DNA from: Fusobacterium sp.
Lineage (GTDB): Bacteria > Fusobacteriota > Fusobacteriia > Fusobacteriales > Fusobacteriaceae
Reading direction: 5' to 3'
Length of the DNA: 64,000 bases
NCBI RefSeq assembly: GCF_032477075.1
Contig: NZ_JAWDXO010000007.1
Location: 32,572-96,571, forward strand
Under the pieces are notes generated by a model. It had not been told where the DNA came from. It saw only the letters and a program-made list of their open reading frames with translations, and did not search any database. Of the stretch, positions 1 through 8,170 are shown in pieces. The position numbers were made by a program, and so were the translations under genes. The first letter of the stretch is position 1. Each line of letters begins with the position of its first letter.

Positions 1-78
1 TTTAGTATCAGAGTATGAAAGTTTGATTATGCCGAAACATAAAATCATAATTATCAATAATAGATTCGATTTTTTCAA
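1..78 (-). CDS. 5' end of an exported protein gene, cut by window edge
   Basis: A reading frame opens with TTG at 78 and stays open for 26 codons to the window edge. A strong ribosome site (AAAGGAGAAGGG, around 96-84) sits just upstream, and the usher stop codon lies 23 bases before it. The translated start is two lysines, then a hydrophobic stretch (LLLIIMILCFGII), then a short polar segment, which is a typical Sec signal peptide. It is the last visible gene of the pilin/usher operon. By context it could be a periplasmic chaperone or a tip subunit, but the mature protein is outside the window, so no function can be assigned. Confidence 0.7.
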   Translation of the reverse strand, partial: MKKSNLLLIIMILCFGIIKLSYSDTK

Positions 79-101
79 AATAACCCTTCTCCTTTGATTT
101 T

Positions 102-2720
102 TTAGTAATTATTTAAGATGTTATCTATTTCATCTTCATCCATATCAGGTGTTCTTTCTTGAGTTGGTTCTTCATCAACTATTCTCATTAGCTGAGTATC
201 ATAACCCTCAAAGTACTCTCCAGTTTCTGTATCTGTAAGAGTAACATCAACATCTAACTCAGGGATGGTAAAGCCAAAATTTTCCTGACCAAGATATATA
301 AACTTCATTTTATATTGTCCTGGTGGGATATCTTCAAAGAAGAACATTCCATCAAATTCAGGATCGACTTCATATTGTACTTGTCCATCTTTTTCAAGGA
401 CTATTGTAGTCATAGATACAGCTTGTATAAATTGTCTTTCTGTAAATTCAGATGTATTCCAGATATTTCCTGTAACCATTGAAACAACTTCAATAGGTAC
501 ATCAACTTTAAGTCCAGAAGATTTTCTTGTTTTTATTTTTAAAGCACCTTTAGAATTTTTTAGCATAGGGTCAATAGTTTTTCTATTTATTGTAAGATCT
601 ATAATCTCATTAGTAACTACTCCTTCAGCTACATAGTTTCCATCTTCATCAGCTATAAAAGTTCTGTTATTTACCATAACTCCAGCTTCTGGAATAGGAA
701 TATCTCCTTGATCAAATATACCATTTCCATTTTTATCAAGGAATACTTTACCATATATCCAGGCACCAGTAATGGAAACATTACTCTTGATCTCTCTAAG
801 AGGATTGCTAAGGTCAATGATTTTACTTGCATGAAGACTTGTGGTAGTTTTATGATTGTTATTTTCGTTTATAGCAATATCAGTTGGAAGTTCAAGATAA
901 ATGAAATCATCTAGTTCAATAGTGAAAGTGATACCATATCTAAACTTTTCTGTTTCATTGGAATATTTAGCTTCTACACCAAAATCAACATATAAAGAAT
1001 CTTTTATTAACTCCATATTTCTTTTATTTACTCTAAAAGTATATTCTTGTTTATAATCATCATCATTTTTCTTTTTGCTTATTTCTCCATCTAACATCAT
1101 ATTCAAACTTTGAAATCCAGAATAAGCAAATGATGGATAGAAAGCTACTCCTTCCCTTCCTTTTGTTAATTCCTTTTCTGCTCTCAGAGAGAAAGAAACA
1201 GGATTAAGCATTGAGGAATACCATGTTCCATATACATTTTTACTTTCTACATCAGTATCATAGTAAATATACCTATTAAGACCAAATTCAAAAGAGTTTC
1301 TATTAAAACTTTTTCCAACAGATATTGAGTTATATTTTTTTAAATTTGTATCTTCATAGACATATGGAGAATATTTATTTTCAGTAAATCTTAAATTATA
1401 TGAAAATAGCTTTTGTTCTATAGAAAGATTATAGCTATTTTCTTGTTTTTCTATTTCATAGAAATTCTTGTAATTAATTAAAGTTGGGAAATTATGAAGT
1501 CCTGTACTCCACAAGAAAGTATTTTCCAAGAATCTGTACTTTCTCCCAGAAGTGCTTATAAGATCACTTCCACTTACTCCAACAGTAAGATTGTCAGCCA
1601 ATCCATAGAAGGCTCTTACAATACTTTGAGGTTCTCCATTATCAGCATTTTTACCACTCTGTGCTGAAAATCTGTATCTTCCCTTCTTTAATAATTCTGA
1701 ATCTGAAAGAGAATAAACTATTCTTTCTTCTATTCCACCATTTTTGTAGTAAATTTTTAATGTATAGTCAGAACTAAGTATACCATCATCTACTCTAAAT
1801 TCAAAATCTTTTGTTGGTGGAGTAATATAGTTTAAAAGCATACCATTTCTATATAACTCAATAACATCAGCATCAAAGGCTTCCCCTTTGATAACAGTGA
1901 TGGCACCATCTTTTGTTACATATGTTTCTTCATTATTAAAGCTCACTCCCAGAATATTACTATCTATATTTAAAAATCCAGGGGTTATAAGGGAGAAGTT
2001 ACCTAGTACAAGGTCATTATCTCCAATAATATCTGAATAAGTAAGATTTCCATAGTTAAGCTCTGAGTCAGGTCTTATTCCACCAGATAAATAAAGCTCT
2101 CCATAAAGAAATTGAGAAGCATATTCATATGAAAGACGATTCTCAGGACCTTTAATATCAGATTGAGAATAATCTAATTTTATTAGTCCAGGAGTTATGA
2201 GTTTTCTTGGAACTTCAATATCAATCTTTTTTTCTTCTTCCTCTTTTCTGCTATCCAGTCTTAATCTTTCTACTTTTCCTTTTTCTCTCTCTTCATAAGG
2301 TAATGTAAAATTTGGCTCTAAAGTCAACCTTAAAGATGAAAAGTCATACTTTATTGAAGTAAAATCCATTTTTTCTTCTAAAGCTTTTGAATTGACAAAT
2401 AGTTCACCATCTAAGACATAGGCTTCATCATCTGAAAAAGAAACATTAAAATTTTTCCCCTCAAGTTTTCCAAATATAGATTTTCTTTCAGTATTTACTT
2501 CAAGTCCATAGAGTTCCATAAAATAAAATAAAGTGTTCATTCCTATGTAAACTTCTTCATTATCATAATCATATTTCACCATGAAAAAATCATCTTTGAT
2601 TTTTTTGGCACTTATCTGTATATATGAATCTTCAAAATTTTCATAATCCTCTATTGAATAAAGAGATGTGGGAATAATTAATAGAAATATTAAGAAAGAT
2701 AGAATCTTTCTCTTTATCAT
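102..2720 (-). CDS. usher-like outer-membrane assembly protein
   Basis: 872 residues with a signal peptide at about 1-22 (ends SLYS). An N-terminal domain at about 25-140 ends in a pattern like LPYEEREKGKVERLRL, seen in non-classical chaperone-usher ushers. Around residues 280-345 the pattern VIELYRNGMLLNY followed by YTLKIYYKNGG resembles the usher segment that normally reads ELYRNG...FYGP.G. The stretch to about 650 is rich in alternating aromatic/polar strands, as in a beta-barrel. A carboxypeptidase-regulatory-like beta-sandwich (FLDKNGNGIFDQGD) lies at about 655-700 and a second (IPPGQYKMKF) near 795. The tail is acidic. Its likely role is secretion and ordered assembly of the DUF4402-like subunits encoded upstream. 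The ATG overlaps the preceding stop codon (TAATG-type arrangement at 2718-2722). The family call comes from motif recognition, not alignment. Confidence 0.68.
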   Translation of the reverse strand: MIKRKILSFLIFLLIIPTSLYSIEDYENFEDSYIQISAKKIKDDFFMVKYDYDNEEVYIGMNTLFYFMELYGLEVNTERKSIFGKLEGKNFNVSFSDDEAYVLDGELFVNSKALEEKMDFTSIKYDFSSLRLTLEPNFTLPYEEREKGKVERLRLDSRKEEEEKKIDIEVPRKLITPGLIKLDYSQSDIKGPENRLSYEYASQFLYGELYLSGGIRPDSELNYGNLTYSDIIGDNDLVLGNFSLITPGFLNIDSNILGVSFNNEETYVTKDGAITVIKGEAFDADVIELYRNGMLLNYITPPTKDFEFRVDDGILSSDYTLKIYYKNGGIEERIVYSLSDSELLKKGRYRFSAQSGKNADNGEPQSIVRAFYGLADNLTVGVSGSDLISTSGRKYRFLENTFLWSTGLHNFPTLINYKNFYEIEKQENSYNLSIEQKLFSYNLRFTENKYSPYVYEDTNLKKYNSISVGKSFNRNSFEFGLNRYIYYDTDVESKNVYGTWYSSMLNPVSFSLRAEKELTKGREGVAFYPSFAYSGFQSLNMMLDGEISKKKNDDDYKQEYTFRVNKRNMELIKDSLYVDFGVEAKYSNETEKFRYGITFTIELDDFIYLELPTDIAINENNNHKTTTSLHASKIIDLSNPLREIKSNVSITGAWIYGKVFLDKNGNGIFDQGDIPIPEAGVMVNNRTFIADEDGNYVAEGVVTNEIIDLTINRKTIDPMLKNSKGALKIKTRKSSGLKVDVPIEVVSMVTGNIWNTSEFTERQFIQAVSMTTIVLEKDGQVQYEVDPEFDGMFFFEDIPPGQYKMKFIYLGQENFGFTIPELDVDVTLTDTETGEYFEGYDTQLMRIVDEEPTQERTPDMDEDEIDNILNNY

Positions 2721-3565
2721 TAATCATATCCCACCCTTACTACAAAACTTCCAGTGTACTTTCCACGACTTTTTTTATCTGAGTCACACTGTCCATGAAT
2801 TTCTATATCAGGTGTTTCTCCTAATTCTTGATTTCCTTTTCCATAAACCATATTTGTAAGTTGTGCATGGCTAACAAAAGTATTAGCATCATATGAACTT
2901 TCATTTGAAGCAAAATGTAAAAGCACATCTATTGAATCTCTAAGACTATTTTCTATTTTAACTTTTTTAGGGATAAATATTTTAATTTTTGCATTTTTTT
3001 GACCAATTACTTTTATAACAGCAGGATGACCAGTTGATTTAGTATTAAGTGGATTCCCAGCAATCCCTCTCCCAAGATCCATATCTTTTTTCACTACTAC
3101 TTTTAAAGAATCAATAGGTTCTATATCCTTAAGATTGATAGAAACATAATTACTAATTTCTTTCTTTCCCTCATTTCCTCTGTAACCAATGGCTAAGTTA
3201 GGTGTTTTGCTATTATGACTCCAATCGAAAATAAGATTACCTCTTAAAGAAAATTTAATTTCATTAATGAGAGAACCTTCTCTATTTTTAAAGTAAATAC
3301 GTTTTCCACTTTGAAATCCTTCAGTGACTCTTATTTCTAAATTTGTACCCTTAATAAAATTTGTATTTTCTATATTAGCAACTTCAAAATAAGTATCCTT
3401 ATCCCCATCTTTTTTAGTTATTGTTACTTCAGTAATTTCAAATCCAGTAGTTGGAGTTGTATTTGTTATAATATTTTCCTTTGTGTAAATTCCTTTAACT
3501 GAAATACTTTCAAAACCACCATTACTTGAATAAGAAAAAGAAAATACAACAAACATAAGTCCCAT
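2720..3565 (-). CDS. secreted DUF4402-like fibre subunit or adhesin
   Basis: 281 residues from the first ATG. The C-terminus (GKYTGSFVVRVGYD) and the internal pattern DLGRGIAG...VIKVIGQKNAKIKIF match the layout of the smaller pilin at 7259-7786 (DFGTVIAQ...LTVTGSGNVILKW...GSYTGSIIFRIEYD). That layout is the DUF4402 pattern: a 'FG' start strand, G-rich strands, and a final G.Y.G.....V.Y strand. It is longer, with about 100 extra N-terminal residues, so it may be a tip adhesin. From ATG 3565 the signal peptide lacks its basic n-region. In-frame codons upstream add YKKLKFI, and a good ribosome site (AAGGAGG, 3604-3598) sits 8 bases before an in-frame ATA at 3589. The real start may therefore be non-AUG. 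The stop overlaps the usher ATG. Confidence 0.6.
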   Translation of the reverse strand: MGLMFVVFSFSYSSNGGFESISVKGIYTKENIITNTTPTTGFEITEVTITKKDGDKDTYFEVANIENTNFIKGTNLEIRVTEGFQSGKRIYFKNREGSLINEIKFSLRGNLIFDWSHNSKTPNLAIGYRGNEGKKEISNYVSINLKDIEPIDSLKVVVKKDMDLGRGIAGNPLNTKSTGHPAVIKVIGQKNAKIKIFIPKKVKIENSLRDSIDVLLHFASNESSYDANTFVSHAQLTNMVYGKGNQELGETPDIEIHGQCDSDKKSRGKYTGSFVVRVGYD

Positions 3566-3605
3566 TATAAATTTTAGTTTCTTATATATTTTAATCCCCT
3601 CCTTC

Positions 3606-5036
3606 TTATCTTTTTATATATTTATATTTTTCGGCTCCCACTACAAGAGTGTTTCCATGAGAAATAGAAATATATGGAAGCTCTTTATATATGAGCTGAA
3701 CTATTTTATCAAATACCTGATCCCTTTTCTCCTTATCTTTTTCTTCTTTTATAATTTTAAGGAATGGCTGTAAAGCATTATACATTTCCATATCTCCTAT
3801 ATCATAAAGAAGAACCTTTCCTAAGTTGAATACAGTATAGTTTTTATTAAATGATATATCAAATACAGCAAGATCAAAATCTTTGTTTTGGAATTTAATA
3901 TAGTATGAATCTACCTGATGAGGCAGAATATTTACTTTCATTCCAGAATTTTCAAGAGAGACTTTTATATTTTCAGCTCGCTCCATACTGCTGTTTGTAT
4001 TAAGTACCATAATATTTACTTCTTTGTTTTTCAAACCTGCTTTATCTATATTTTTCTTAGCTTTTGAATTACTGTAATCAATATTTACTTTAGAAAGTCT
4101 AGGAGTAAACATTTTGCTAGGGAAGAAAGAATCTGCAGTCCTTTGCACAGCACTTTCAATAGCTCTTCTGCTTTCAATAGAATAATTTTTTTGTTTTCCA
4201 AATATGAGTACAGAACTTTCTGTTTCTTCACTTTTTTCAACAAAAACACTTTCCTCAATTATTCCATATTCTTTTGCACTTTTCAGTGCTTTTTCTGTTA
4301 CATCTAAAGCAATATTGGCTTTATCATTAAATAAAGCGATAAGTCTTTGGGTTTCATTAACTTCTTCTCCAATAGTTATTCTTTTTATACTAGAAGGACC
4401 AGCAAAATAATCAGGGAAATTTACTAGTTTTAGTGTTTTTCCATTAAAGCTTTTTGTATAAAAAGGTCCAGTACCAATTATTCCTTTTTCAGTTCTTTTA
4501 GCAATAGAACTAATTTCATAAGTTAATGATGCTAAGAATAAGCTGTCTTTCTCAGCAATCTTTATTACCAATTCTTTGTTGCTTAAAACTTTTATATCTG
4601 TGATTTCAGAATAGAAGTTTTTTAATCTTCCGTTTTTTCTTAGATATTCTAATGAATCTCTAACATCTTTGGCAGTAAGAATACTTTTGTCATGAAATTT
4701 TATACCAGTTTTCAATTCTATAGAGAGTTCTTTTTCATTCAGCCATTTATAATTTTTAACAAGATAAGGATTTACCTCTCCATTATCATTAAAAGTAAAA
4801 AGAGTATTATACATTAAAGGAATAGACCTTTTAGAATAATTATCTTTTATCATGGCAGGATCAATGCTTGAAACTCTTATTCCTTGGAGAATATTCAAAG
4901 TTTCAGGAATCTCGCTAGTTTTTTCATTTTGATATCCATATTCATCAGCAAAAATATTTTCTACATCGTTTGTAGTACTGCTAAAGCTAAAGATCAAAGA
5001 AAAATTAAATATCAATAATAATAAATATTTTCTCAA
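3606..5036 (-). CDS. orphan family-5 (oligopeptide-type) solute-binding protein
   Basis: About 476 residues with a signal peptide (LLLLIFNFSLIFSFSS) and no lipobox cysteine, so probably soluble in the periplasm. Motifs of the SBP_bac_5 family are visible: 'L.ILQGIRVSSIDPA', 'YNTLFTFNDNGEVNPYLVKNY' in shortened form, 'L..GIKFHDKSILTAKDV', and a C-terminal 'YKELPYISISHGN'. Such proteins normally bind peptides, nickel or sugars for an ABC importer, but no permease or ATPase gene is present here. A GTG at 5045 is in frame, but the ribosome site GAGGTG overlaps it and is ideally placed (6 bases) for TTG at 5036, so the TTG is chosen. It lies 21 bases after the HD-GYP receptor gene. A role as ligand-presenting partner of that receptor is inference. 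Confidence 0.78.
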   Translation of the reverse strand: MRKYLLLLIFNFSLIFSFSSTTNDVENIFADEYGYQNEKTSEIPETLNILQGIRVSSIDPAMIKDNYSKRSIPLMYNTLFTFNDNGEVNPYLVKNYKWLNEKELSIELKTGIKFHDKSILTAKDVRDSLEYLRKNGRLKNFYSEITDIKVLSNKELVIKIAEKDSLFLASLTYEISSIAKRTEKGIIGTGPFYTKSFNGKTLKLVNFPDYFAGPSSIKRITIGEEVNETQRLIALFNDKANIALDVTEKALKSAKEYGIIEESVFVEKSEETESSVLIFGKQKNYSIESRRAIESAVQRTADSFFPSKMFTPRLSKVNIDYSNSKAKKNIDKAGLKNKEVNIMVLNTNSSMERAENIKVSLENSGMKVNILPHQVDSYYIKFQNKDFDLAVFDISFNKNYTVFNLGKVLLYDIGDMEMYNALQPFLKIIKEEKDKEKRDQVFDKIVQLIYKELPYISISHGNTLVVGAEKYKYIKR

Positions 5037-5057
5037 AAAATTCACCTCGTGCAGTAT

Positions 5058-7172
5058 TTATTTATTTTTTATAGCTGAGTAGATTTCATCAGCTAGGTAT
5101 ATAGATTTAGTATTTTCCTCATAAATCTTTTTAAATAGGTCACTATTTGCTAAGAAAATACTTACTAATTCAGGATCAAAACTGACACCACTTTCAGCAA
5201 TTATAATTTTTATAGCTTTTTCATGAGAGAACCCAGGTCTGTAGGCTTTATCTTGTCTTAAAGTATCATAAGTATCTGCTAATGCAACAATTCTTCCTTC
5301 AACTGGAATTTCTTTTTCTTTTAATCCCATTGGATATCCCAAACCATTCCATTTTTCATGGTGGAACTTAACAAGATTTTCAGCTGCTTTTCCAAGACCT
5401 AATTTTTCAGCAAGTTTATGTCCTACAATAGCGTGTTCCTTTACTTTGTCAAATTCTTCTGTAGTTAATTTTCCAGGTTTATTAAGTATTTCATTTGGAA
5501 CAATAACTTTACCTAAATCATGCAGAATAGCAAATTTTTTGATTTCAGATACAAGTTTTTTATCCAAGTTAGATTTTTCAGCAAGAAGTTCAGAATATAG
5601 AGATAATCTTTTAGCATGATCTCCAGCTTCTTCTTGATCCAGTTGATTTATCATTTCCAGTGTTTCTACCAGAACATTACTTAATACTTCTGCTCTTTTT
5701 CTATTTTTTTCAGATTTGATAAGAACAACTATTAAGATAATAATAAACATTACTGTAGGAACAGCCACTTTCATCATTAATTTGTAGTTCTTTTCTACAA
5801 GTATATTTTTATTAGCTTCTGGGTCAGTAAGAGTTTTGTCTAAAGCAAAACTTTTCATTACAGTATTTATAAGCTGGCTTAATTCCTCTTCGTTTTTCTT
5901 TACTCCAAGACTTATAGACATATCTTCGTTTATAGTTCCAGCTATTTTAACTTCATCATCAAGGAATTCATTAGTTATAGCTCCTCTGATGACACTTGAA
6001 AATCCTACAAAATAATCTCCATTTCCTGCAGCCAATTTTTTAAGTCCTTCTTGAACAGACTTAACAGGAACTATAGTAATATCTTTAGTTACTTGAGGAA
6101 GATATTCAGAAAAATAACTATTCTCAACAACAAGGACTTTTTTATTGTCTAAATCACTTATACTTGCTCTATATGAATCAAGTTTTTTATTTGCTATACC
6201 TATGTCACTTGAATAATACGGAGTACTGAATATATATTTATCCATTTTTTTCTGATTTTTTATAATGTAAGCATTTATATCTCCGTTATCTTTAGTTATT
6301 TTAAATGGAACTCCAATAATAGTTTCCAAATCTTTTAACATCTCAGGAAGAAGTCCTTTATATCTTCCATCTTTTTCATAAAAAAGTGGAAGAATATATT
6401 TTGAATTAGGAAGCTGAACTTTTATTTCTTTAAATTTATTTTTTATAATATACTGATTAGGGGTATCTTTTAAAAGGTAAGTATAATAGTTTATTCTGTT
6501 TGTTTTTATAATATCTGTAAAGTTAGAAGGAGGTAGAGAAGTTATGTAAGTTTTTACAGCATTATATATTTCAGTTTTATCTTCTCTTACGGCTATTTGT
6601 TCTCTGTATTGAAGAGATTCTATCATTCTGATATGACTTTCAACAGAGTTGCTTTCAGCCCAATCTACAGCAATAAAGGCATCAGCTTCTCCATTTTCCA
6701 GATATTCCAGCCCTTTATCTTCATTTGGAGCACTAACTTTTTCAAATACTACATTTGAAAATCTTTCTTCAAATTCTGCAAGACCACGAGAATTAGGAAT
6801 ATAAGCAATTTTTAATCCATTTAAATCACTTACTTTTCTAATATTGCTGTTATTTTTTACTAGAACAGCTACTCTGTATGTAATAGGTGTAGGGATATAA
6901 TTATAATTTTCATCTTGATAAGAATCAACAACTCTTATCATTACTTCAGGATTTTCATTTTCCAGTTTATAATCCAGATCATATTTAGAGTTTAATTTTT
7001 CAGTGTTAATTTTTTCAAATACTTCTGCATAAACACCTTCATACTTTCCAGTTTCTAAATTTTTATACAGATACATATCTGTAAGATTGAGAGGTATCTT
7101 TATAGTTAAAGAATCTTTTGCAAAGACAAAAGAACTAAAAAGTATAAAGAAGATTGTAATTAGTTTTTTCAT
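5058..7172 (-). CDS. transmembrane receptor: two periplasmic SBP domains plus HD-GYP phosphodiesterase
   Basis: About 704 residues. A signal peptide/anchor (LITIFFILFSSFVFA) is followed by two tandem family-3 solute-binding domains at about 20-225 and 250-465 (for example 'VSDLNGLKIAYIPNSRG' and 'DNKKVLVVENSYF'). A transmembrane helix follows at about 470-492 (VAVPTVMFIIILIVVLI), then a short linker and an HD-GYP domain at about 520-690. The catalytic signatures are present: HAKRLSLYSELLA, HDLGK, HAIVGH, HHEKWNGLGYP and DTYDTL. HD-GYP enzymes hydrolyse c-di-GMP. The architecture suggests a periplasmic ligand controls the cytoplasmic phosphodiesterase. Start ATG 7172 is chosen because it gives a clean KK signal peptide and has GGTGGTG upstream; an ATG at 7184 is also in frame. 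It follows the pilin in an operon whose leader is a c-di-GMP riboswitch. Confidence 0.88.
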   Translation of the reverse strand: MKKLITIFFILFSSFVFAKDSLTIKIPLNLTDMYLYKNLETGKYEGVYAEVFEKINTEKLNSKYDLDYKLENENPEVMIRVVDSYQDENYNYIPTPITYRVAVLVKNNSNIRKVSDLNGLKIAYIPNSRGLAEFEERFSNVVFEKVSAPNEDKGLEYLENGEADAFIAVDWAESNSVESHIRMIESLQYREQIAVREDKTEIYNAVKTYITSLPPSNFTDIIKTNRINYYTYLLKDTPNQYIIKNKFKEIKVQLPNSKYILPLFYEKDGRYKGLLPEMLKDLETIIGVPFKITKDNGDINAYIIKNQKKMDKYIFSTPYYSSDIGIANKKLDSYRASISDLDNKKVLVVENSYFSEYLPQVTKDITIVPVKSVQEGLKKLAAGNGDYFVGFSSVIRGAITNEFLDDEVKIAGTINEDMSISLGVKKNEEELSQLINTVMKSFALDKTLTDPEANKNILVEKNYKLMMKVAVPTVMFIIILIVVLIKSEKNRKRAEVLSNVLVETLEMINQLDQEEAGDHAKRLSLYSELLAEKSNLDKKLVSEIKKFAILHDLGKVIVPNEILNKPGKLTTEEFDKVKEHAIVGHKLAEKLGLGKAAENLVKFHHEKWNGLGYPMGLKEKEIPVEGRIVALADTYDTLRQDKAYRPGFSHEKAIKIIIAESGVSFDPELVSIFLANSDLFKKIYEENTKSIYLADEIYSAIKNK

Positions 7173-7258
7173 TAGCACCACCATTTTTTATATTATTTAT
7201 TAAAGAAAATTGTAGTTGATTAAAGAACTGTAATTATAACTTTAAAAAATTGAATATA

Positions 7259-7786
7259 TTAATATTTTACAGATGAATCATCATATTCAATTCTAAAAAT
7301 AATAGATCCAGTGTATGATCCAGAAGGAGTATTTGATGTAATATCCAGAAGTTTTCCATGAACAAAAAGATTGTGTGGTTTATTTTCTGTCAAGTTAAAA
7401 CTAGAATCATTTTTTATCTTTGGATTAGCTCCAACATTAAAAGCTGCTTTTAATTTATCATTATCTTTATTAGTAAGAGAAACAATAAGAGGATCTGAAC
7501 TCACATGAAATGGAGAACTTTTATTGGATGAATCCATCCATTTTAATATCACGTTTCCACTCCCAGTAACAGTTAGTTTACCATCAGTTATTGTTTCAGG
7601 TTCATTACCTTTATTATAATTTTGTGCTATAACAGTTCCAAAATCAGCATGTTTTACCACTTCAAGGTTAAGAGGTGCTAAAAATTCAGCAGTAATATTT
7701 ACTGTAGCCTCATCATTGTTGTTATCACTTCCAAAAAGAATAACAGAAGAAATGAATATTCCTAAAAGAATTAATATTTTTTTCAT
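7259..7786 (-). CDS. DUF4402-like major pilin/fibre subunit
   Basis: 175 residues, first gene of the operon. A signal peptide covers about 1-20 (MKKILILLGIFISSVILFGS), with mature beta-rich sequence after it. The DUF4402 layout is clear: 'LNLEVVKHADFGTVIAQ', 'GKLTVTGSGNVILKW', 'LFVHGKLLDI', and the closing 'GSYTGSIIFRIEYD'. DUF4402 proteins in other Gram-negatives are often encoded beside chaperone-usher genes, and here an usher-like gene is in the same operon. Start ATG 7786 is selected over an in-frame ATG at 7897 because GGAGGAAA lies just upstream; the 7897 ATG falls inside the riboswitch aptamer. Expression is expected to depend on the c-di-GMP riboswitch in the leader. Confidence 0.75.
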   Translation of the reverse strand: MKKILILLGIFISSVILFGSDNNNDEATVNITAEFLAPLNLEVVKHADFGTVIAQNYNKGNEPETITDGKLTVTGSGNVILKWMDSSNKSSPFHVSSDPLIVSLTNKDNDKLKAAFNVGANPKIKNDSSFNLTENKPHNLFVHGKLLDITSNTPSGSYTGSIIFRIEYDDSSVKY

Positions 7787-7832
7787 AAATTTTCCTCCAA
7801 AGTTTGTAAATAACTTAATTTTAAACCTAGAT

Positions 7833-7885
7833 AAAAAAGTGCAATCACAAAAAGACAGAGAGCCTCTGTATTTTTCAGAATTGCA
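7833..7885 (-). terminator. riboswitch expression platform, intrinsic terminator
   Basis: On the transcribed strand an inner hairpin ACAGAG-GCT-CTCTGT (7869-7855) extends through AAAAA/TTTTT and is closed by TGCAAT (7885-7880) pairing with ATTGCA (7845-7840). A T6 run (7838-7833) follows. The closing strand TTGCAA is also the 3' side of the aptamer's terminal helix, so aptamer folding and the full hairpin compete. Whether ligand turns the operon on or off cannot be decided by eye. Confidence 0.72.
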
Positions 7886-7950
7886 ACTGGCTACCATTTT
7901 AATAGGCCCTATAGCTTTGCGTCATAACGTTTCCATTATTTTGCTATAAA
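7880..7950 (-). promoter_or_regulatory. c-di-GMP-I riboswitch aptamer (GEMM-I)
   Basis: The minus strand reads CAAAATAATGGAAACGTTAT, then GACGCAAAGC, TATAGGGCCTA, and ATGGTAGCCAGTTGC. This matches the GEMM-I core: a GAAA-tetraloop hairpin (ATAATG/CGTTAT stem), the invariant ACGCAAAGC, a GGCCTA segment, and the GGTAGC tetraloop-receptor side. The terminal helix is GCAA (7944-7941) with TTGC (7886-7883). It lies about 100 bases before the pilin start, between a good promoter and a terminator. Confidence 0.9.
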
Positions 7951-7992
7951 ATATCTTTGAACCGTTTTTTTAAAGTATATATATTTAGTTTA

Positions 7993-8021
7993 AGAATACT
8001 ATACTTCATTAAAAAAGTCAA
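7993..8021 (-). promoter_or_regulatory. sigma-70-type promoter of the pilin/usher operon
   Basis: TTGACT (8021-8016), 17-base spacer, TATTCT (7998-7993). Transcription would begin about 40 bases before the riboswitch aptamer. With the aptamer and terminator it accounts for most of the gene-free stretch 7787-8170; the rest is AT-rich with no other feature seen. Confidence 0.7.
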
Positions 8022-8100
8022 TATTTTTTGGAAATATAAAAAAATAAAAAGTATCTATAAAATTGAAAATTGAATAATATAGAGACTGTACATAAAATAG

Positions 8101-8129
8101 TTTAAAAAAATCTGAATTTATGTTATACT
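8101..8129 (+). promoter_or_regulatory. possible promoter of the adenine permease/deaminase genes
   Basis: TATACT at 8124-8129 with a weak TTTAAA 17 bases upstream. No purine riboswitch signature is visible in the leader. Confidence 0.4.
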
Positions 8130-8170
8130 ACTTCTATTAATTTATGACTTTTAAGGGGGAAATTTTAAAG

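Noticed and set aside
7787..7897. N-terminal 37-residue extension of the pilin frame, starting at ATG 7897
   Set aside because: It lies across the riboswitch terminator and aptamer, has no ribosome site, and disrupts the signal peptide; the start at 7786 has GGAGGAAA.
8050..8170. Purine riboswitch before the adenine permease
   Set aside because: No conserved purine-aptamer core or paired loops are present, and the leader is too short between the -10 box and the start.
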